Shown here piece after piece: positions 60,631-64,000 of a stretch of DNA of 64,000 nt. This DNA is from Streptomyces sp. CGMCC 4.7035 (lineage in GTDB: Bacteria; Actinomycetota; Actinomycetes; Streptomycetales; Streptomycetaceae), in NCBI RefSeq assembly GCF_031583065.1, contig NZ_CP134053.1, positions 4,588,001 through 4,652,000 on the forward strand, written 5' to 3'. The stretch's first letter is position 1, and every line of letters begins with the position of its first letter. Both the position numbers and the translations under genes were made by a program. A model generated the notes under the pieces. It was not told where the DNA came from. It saw only the letters and a list, made by a program, of their open reading frames with translations, and searched no databases.

Positions 60631-60981
60631 TCAGACCTTCTTGACCACGCTGGACTTCAGCTGCATGGCGCCGAACCCATCGATCTTGCAGTCGATGTCA
60701 TGGCCGTCCACGCCGTCGACGAGGCGGATGTTGCGTACCTTGGTGCCCGCCTTGATCCCGGTCGGGCTGCCCTTGACCTTCAGCGTCTTGACCACCGTCA
60801 CGGTGTCGCCGTCGGCGAGCACATTGCCGACCGCATCCCTGATCACCTTGTCCCCGACCGCGCCGGCCGACGAGTCGGATGGCGACCACTCATGGCCGCA
60901 TTCCGGACACACGAGAAGCGCACCCATCTCGTACGTGTACGCGCCGGAGCATTCAGGGCAAGGGGGAAGAACTTCACTCAT
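60631..60981 (-). CDS. YjdM/PhnA-family zinc-ribbon protein
   Basis: 116 residues from the ATG at 60981 (ribosome site weak; a GTG at 60999 is the alternative). N-terminal zinc ribbon CPEC ... CPECGHEW, then the PhnA/YjdM domain with VIRDAVGNVLADGDTVTVVKTLKVKG, KAGTKVRNIRLVDG and GHDIDCKIDGFGAMQLKSSVVKK. Despite the old name the family has no proven phosphonate role. Convergent with the small zinc-ribbon gene. Confidence 0.92.
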   Translation of the reverse strand: MSEVLPPCPECSGAYTYEMGALLVCPECGHEWSPSDSSAGAVGDKVIRDAVGNVLADGDTVTVVKTLKVKGSPTGIKAGTKVRNIRLVDGVDGHDIDCKIDGFGAMQLKSSVVKKV

Positions 60982-61034
60982 GGAACCAGTGTCTTTCACT
61001 CAGTAAGCCGACATGTATGTCATGCGGGCGGGTG

Positions 61035-61430
61035 TCAGGCGGGCCAGCCGTTCGTGCGCCACTCCTGCTGCCCCTCCTCCAGGACCGACGGTCCTCGGCC
61101 GTGGGCGGCGAGGGCGGCAGCCAAGTCACAGTGGACGGGGATGTCCGGGCAGTCGCCGTCCGGGACGAGCGAGCCGTCGGCGGGGATGGCGGCCAGCTCC
61201 AGACTCCGCCCGGAATCGGCGAGGCGGCGTGCGGCCTCGGTGATGGCCAGCTGGCCTTCGGCGGACCAGCTGCGCAGCTCGGTCAGGTCGAGGACGACCG
61301 GCCCGGTACCACGGGCAAGCGCCCAGCCGACCGCGCCGCTGAAGCGGCGGACCGCGTCCGGGCCCAGGTATCCGGCGACGGAGAGGATGCCGAGGTCCTG
61401 CTCGATCGTGTAGCGCCAGTCGATGGTCAT
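61035..61430 (-). CDS. STAS-domain anti-sigma-factor antagonist-like protein
   Basis: 131 residues from the ATG at 61430 behind AAGGAAG. STAS fold: LGILSVAGYLGPDAVRRF, GPVVLDLTELRSWSAEGQLAITEAARRL; the usual phosphorylated Ser of DS-x-G is in the SWSAEG region. The last 35 residues extend the fold with an acidic stretch. It follows the HATPase gene on the same strand, so the two are probably a partner-switching pair. Confidence 0.82.
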   Translation of the reverse strand: MTIDWRYTIEQDLGILSVAGYLGPDAVRRFSGAVGWALARGTGPVVLDLTELRSWSAEGQLAITEAARRLADSGRSLELAAIPADGSLVPDGDCPDIPVHCDLAAALAAHGRGPSVLEEGQQEWRTNGWPA

Positions 61431-61479
61431 GAAAGTGAACTTCCTTGTGTGGGTTGTCCGTTGGCGGTCTGCTCTCACA

Positions 61480-61905
61480 TCAGAGAGGGAGGGTGATCCA
61501 GATGCTCTTGCCCTTGCCGTCGGCATCGGCCCGGACGACGGCGGTGCCGCCCAGCCCGAGGGTGAGCTCCATGACGGTGCCGAGACCTCCTGCTCCCGTT
61601 CCGGTGATAGGCGCGTACAGCGATGGCTGGTAGGGGTGACGGTCATGCACGGCGAAGGCCAGGCAGTCCGCGCCGGCCGCATAGATCACCGTGACCTGCG
61701 GAGAGAGCACGGCGGCGTGACGGACGCTGTTGGTGACCAGTTCGCTGAGGATCAACAGGGCCGGATCCACCGTGGGGTGGCGCAGACCTATCCCCCACTC
61801 GATCAGGGCCCGTTCGGCGGTCTGGCGGGCGACGCGGACCGCCGCCGGCTCGCTCGGCAGGGTGAGCACGTGCCGGTGGGGCAGCGCTTCCAGCCGTGTG
61901 GACAT
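61480..61905 (-). CDS. HATPase anti-sigma kinase-type protein
   Basis: 141 residues from the ATG at 61905, one base overlap with the PPOX gene stop (TGATG). RsbW-like fold: LLILSELVTNSVRHAAV (N box), AFAVHDRHPYQPSLY, and TGAGGLGTVMELTLGLGG (G box). Together with the adjacent STAS protein it may control a sigma factor or another partner. The two genes are coupled to the PPOX and SulP genes in one operon. Confidence 0.85.
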   Translation of the reverse strand: MSTRLEALPHRHVLTLPSEPAAVRVARQTAERALIEWGIGLRHPTVDPALLILSELVTNSVRHAAVLSPQVTVIYAAGADCLAFAVHDRHPYQPSLYAPITGTGAGGLGTVMELTLGLGGTAVVRADADGKGKSIWITLPL

Positions 61906-62315
61906 CAACCCTCTGCCCCACGGGCGAGGCGGAAGCCGGTGACCGCCTGGGGGTGGATGCGCAGGATCGTGTCGTGCGGCCCGTGCGTCCAGCCGGCGAG
62001 GGTGCGCCGGTAGTGCGCGGCTTCGTCGGGGTGGTTGATCACTTCGGCAGGCCCGGCCGCGGTCACCGTCCAGCCGGTGCCGGTCGCCGCGCGGACCTCG
62101 TCCACGTGGTACGTCGCCGTCGCCGGCACCACGGTCGCCTGCACCGGGGTGCGCACGATGAGCCGGCCGTACTCCCACACATGCCGGGCGGGCCGTACGA
62201 CGGTCGCCTCACGCTGCACGAACACCAGCCGCCCCAGCGCCACCCCCTCCAGCAGCCACAGCGCCTCAGCCCCGGAGACCTCGATCATGCGCAGGGTGGT
62301 GGGAGGCGTGGTCAT
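61905..62315 (-). CDS. PPOX-class flavin-binding-fold protein
   Basis: 136 residues, split-barrel fold of the pyridoxamine 5'-phosphate oxidase superfamily: SGAEALWLLEGVALGRLVFVQREA at the start, VRTPVQATVVPATATYHVDEVRAATGTGWTVTAAGPAEVI in the middle. Likely binds FMN or F420. In M. tuberculosis a PPOX-type protein (Rv0080) also neighbours Rv0081. Its start overlaps the SulP stop by four bases (ATGA). Confidence 0.8.
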   Translation of the reverse strand: MTTPPTTLRMIEVSGAEALWLLEGVALGRLVFVQREATVVRPARHVWEYGRLIVRTPVQATVVPATATYHVDEVRAATGTGWTVTAAGPAEVINHPDEAAHYRRTLAGWTHGPHDTILRIHPQAVTGFRLARGAEG

Positions 62316-64000
62316 CGGGCGGGTTCCTCGCTGACGTCTGTCGTCTTCGGGTTCATCTTCTGCGCGGGGACGGCGGGCAGGACGCCGGCCATCTCCAGGT
62401 GGTCGCGGGCGCCCTGGATCGCCTCAGGGGTGGTGGCGTACTCCCGGCCGTCCAGGCGGAGGAGGTCGAGTGCGCCCACCGAGTCAAGAACCTGGCGCTG
62501 GCCGGGGCGTATCCCGGAGGTCATGACGACGATGCCGCGCCGGTTCAGCTTCTCCACCGCGTCCTTGAGGACGAGGGCGCCGGTGGCGTCCATGGTCGAC
62601 ACCCGGGACATGCGCAGGATGACCACGCGAACGTCGGCGACCTCGGTCAGCTCCAGCAGGAAGCGGTGGGCGGCGGCGAAGAACAGCGGGCCGTCGATAC
62701 GGTACGCGACGATGTGCTCGGCGAGCAGTGCGTGCTCCTTGGCACTGTGGTCGCCGTGGTCGAGGGGTACCTGGTCGAAGCGGGCCTGCTTGGCCACGGC
62801 ACGCAGGGCAAGGGCGCCCGCCACGATCAGACCGATGATCACCGCGTACACGAGGTCGAGGGCGAGGGTCGCAACCGCAGTGAGGGCAAGGATCAGCGCA
62901 TCGGAACGGGTGGCCTTGGCCATGGCCTTCAGTGAGCCGACCTCGACCATGCGGATCGCGGTGGCCAGCAGGACTCCTGCGAGGGCGGCCAGCGGGATCT
63001 TCGACACCAGGGGCGCGGCCGCGAAGACGATCACGGCGAGGACCGCGGCATGAGTGAGGGCGGCCAAGCGGGAGCTTGCGCCCGTGCGGACGTTGACTGC
63101 AGTGCGGGCGATCGCTCCGGTGGCCGGGACGCCGCCGAACAGCGGGGCAGCGATGTTGGCCAGGCCCTGCCCGAACAGCTCCCGATCCGGGTCGTGCTTC
63201 TGGCCCACCGTCATGCCGTCGGCCACCGACGCCGACAGGAGTGACTCCAGCGCGGCGAGCGCCGCGACCGCCACGGCCGGGGCGAGCAGGGTACCCAGCG
63301 CGCCAAGGTCGAGGAAGGACAGCGAGGGGGCGGGCAGCCCGGACGGCAGGGCGCCGATCGGCTTCGCCGCGTCCAGACCGGCGGCCTGCGCCACGATCGT
63401 GGCCGCGATGACCGCGAGGATCGAGAACGGGATGGTCGGCCGCCAACGGGCCCCGACCAGCATGACCGCGGCCACGGCGACCGCGAAGGCGACGGCGGTC
63501 CAGTTCGGCGCCTTGGCGAACTCCTCGATCGCTCGCCAGGTGACGACGAGCACGCGGTCACCCTCGGGCTTGGGCACGCCGAGCGCGTTCGGGATCTGTT
63601 GGAGGCCGATGACACAGGCGATGCCGAGGGTGAAGCCCTCGACGACCGGGGCGGGTACGTATTGCATGTACTTCCCGGCCCGCAGCGCGGCCAGCGCGAC
63701 GAGCATGAGACCGGCCATGAGCCCGACGGTCAGCACGCCGGTCGGCCCGTACTGGCCGACGATCGGGACAAGCACCACTGTCATGGCGCCGGTCGGCCCG
63801 GACACCTGAAGATTCGAACCGCCGAATACAGCAGCCAGTGCGCCCGCGACGACGGCCGTCGCCAGGCCCGCCTCGGCGCCGAGGCCGGAGGAGACGCCGA
63901 AGCCGAGCGCGAGGGGCAGTGCGACGATCGCGACGGTCAGGCCGGCCAGCAGGTCCCGCCGGGGGTCGCGCCGCATCTCCGCGAGGTCGCTGCGCCCGGG
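62312..64000 (-). CDS. SulP-family anion transporter with STAS domain (N-terminus beyond window)
   Basis: At least 560 residues are visible, open to the right window edge; the ATG at 63976 has no spaced ribosome site and upstream codons continue plausibly, so the true start is probably outside. Ten or more hydrophobic helices with SulP marks: DLLAGLTVAIVALPLALGFG, GPTGAMTVVLVPIV, FGGVPATGAIARTAVNVRTGASSRLAAL. The C-terminal 130 residues are a cytoplasmic STAS domain (RVVILRMSRVSTMDATGALVLKD). It probably moves sulfate, bicarbonate or another anion. First visible gene of the operon with PPOX, HATPase and STAS. Confidence 0.92.
   Translation of the reverse strand, partial: PGRSDLAEMRRDPRRDLLAGLTVAIVALPLALGFGVSSGLGAEAGLATAVVAGALAAVFGGSNLQVSGPTGAMTVVLVPIVGQYGPTGVLTVGLMAGLMLVALAALRAGKYMQYVPAPVVEGFTLGIACVIGLQQIPNALGVPKPEGDRVLVVTWRAIEEFAKAPNWTAVAFAVAVAAVMLVGARWRPTIPFSILAVIAATIVAQAAGLDAAKPIGALPSGLPAPSLSFLDLGALGTLLAPAVAVAALAALESLLSASVADGMTVGQKHDPDRELFGQGLANIAAPLFGGVPATGAIARTAVNVRTGASSRLAALTHAAVLAVIVFAAAPLVSKIPLAALAGVLLATAIRMVEVGSLKAMAKATRSDALILALTAVATLALDLVYAVIIGLIVAGALALRAVAKQARFDQVPLDHGDHSAKEHALLAEHIVAYRIDGPLFFAAAHRFLLELTEVADVRVVILRMSRVSTMDATGALVLKDAVEKLNRRGIVVMTSGIRPGQRQVLDSVGALDLLRLDGREYATTPEAIQGARDHLEMAGVLPAVPAQKMNPKTTDVSEEPAR

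Overview
The window looks like a chromosomal segment of a Streptomyces (or close relative). GC is very high throughout, with GC-rich third codon positions and many GTG or TTG starts behind GGAG-type ribosome sites. Gene content fits as well: a SpoIIE/PAS/GAF phosphatase with an RsbW-like kinase domain, an Rpf-LysM-M23 cell-wall protein, an actinobacterial GlgA/GlgC pair, sugar ABC transporters without their own ATPase, and typical Streptomyces GC-rich dispersed repeats. No ribosomal RNA, no canonical tRNA and no CRISPR array were seen.

Layout. (1) 1-10018: a sugar locus on the minus strand with a GH38 alpha-mannosidase (cut by the window), a secreted GH85 endo-beta-N-acetylglucosaminidase, a GH5_18-like beta-mannosidase, two ABC permeases and a lipoprotein binding protein. 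It faces a divergent LacI-family repressor with a perfect 13-bp inverted repeat between them. Together with a GH92 alpha-mannosidase at 27.6-29.9 kb this resembles an N-glycan utilisation system. The GH85 gene has an in-frame amber codon 40 codons before the apparent ancestral end. (2) 10-19 kb: an amidase, a CBS-domain protein, a large-subunit catalase, a zinc alcohol/formaldehyde dehydrogenase, a DksA/TraR-like zinc-finger protein and an FAD-Rieske oxidoreductase, a stress-flavoured group with a sigma-B-like promoter before the catalase. (3) 19-22.5 kb: an RNA module on the minus strand. It encodes a RlaP-type nucleotidyltransferase, then two adjacent structured RNAs that read as circularly permuted tRNA mimics (YrlA-like Y RNAs), then a TROVE/Ro60 protein. 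This is the most interesting part of the window. (4) 22.7-39.5 kb: largely metabolic genes: SDRs, a wax-ester synthase/DGAT, GH92, an arylsulfotransferase-family protein, glgA-glgC, a FhuF-like iron-sulfur protein, a DMT transporter, Rpf-LysM-M23 and gnd.

(5) 39.5-51 kb: a mosaic stretch. A secondary panD has a structured leader, and a diverged second copy of that leader lies 8.8 kb away. Between them are an SDR pseudogene, an integrase remnant and an operon of a split PEP-synthase-like dikinase (ATP-grasp chain plus swivelling-histidine chain), an HD protein and a PAS/GAF/SpoIIE/HATPase signalling protein. Fragments of a cation/proton antiporter and an IS5-type transposase lie at the right edge. 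(6) 51-64 kb: a membrane complex locus resembling the M. tuberculosis Rv0081-Rv0087 region. Two paralogous ArsR-type regulators flank a six-gene hydrogenase-4/formate-hydrogenlyase-like operon whose large subunit lacks the nickel-binding cysteines. The hyfB-like gene carries a frameshift, and hyfB and hyfF each carry an in-frame copy of the same dispersed repeat. Next come two small zinc proteins and an operon of SulP transporter, PPOX-fold protein, HATPase anti-sigma kinase and STAS protein. The ArsR/Hyf/PPOX grouping suggests low-oxygen or dormancy physiology, by inference only.

Two short inverted-repeat elements with CTAG target sites (11.7 and 19.8 kb) sit exactly at stop codons and look like IS5-type MITEs.
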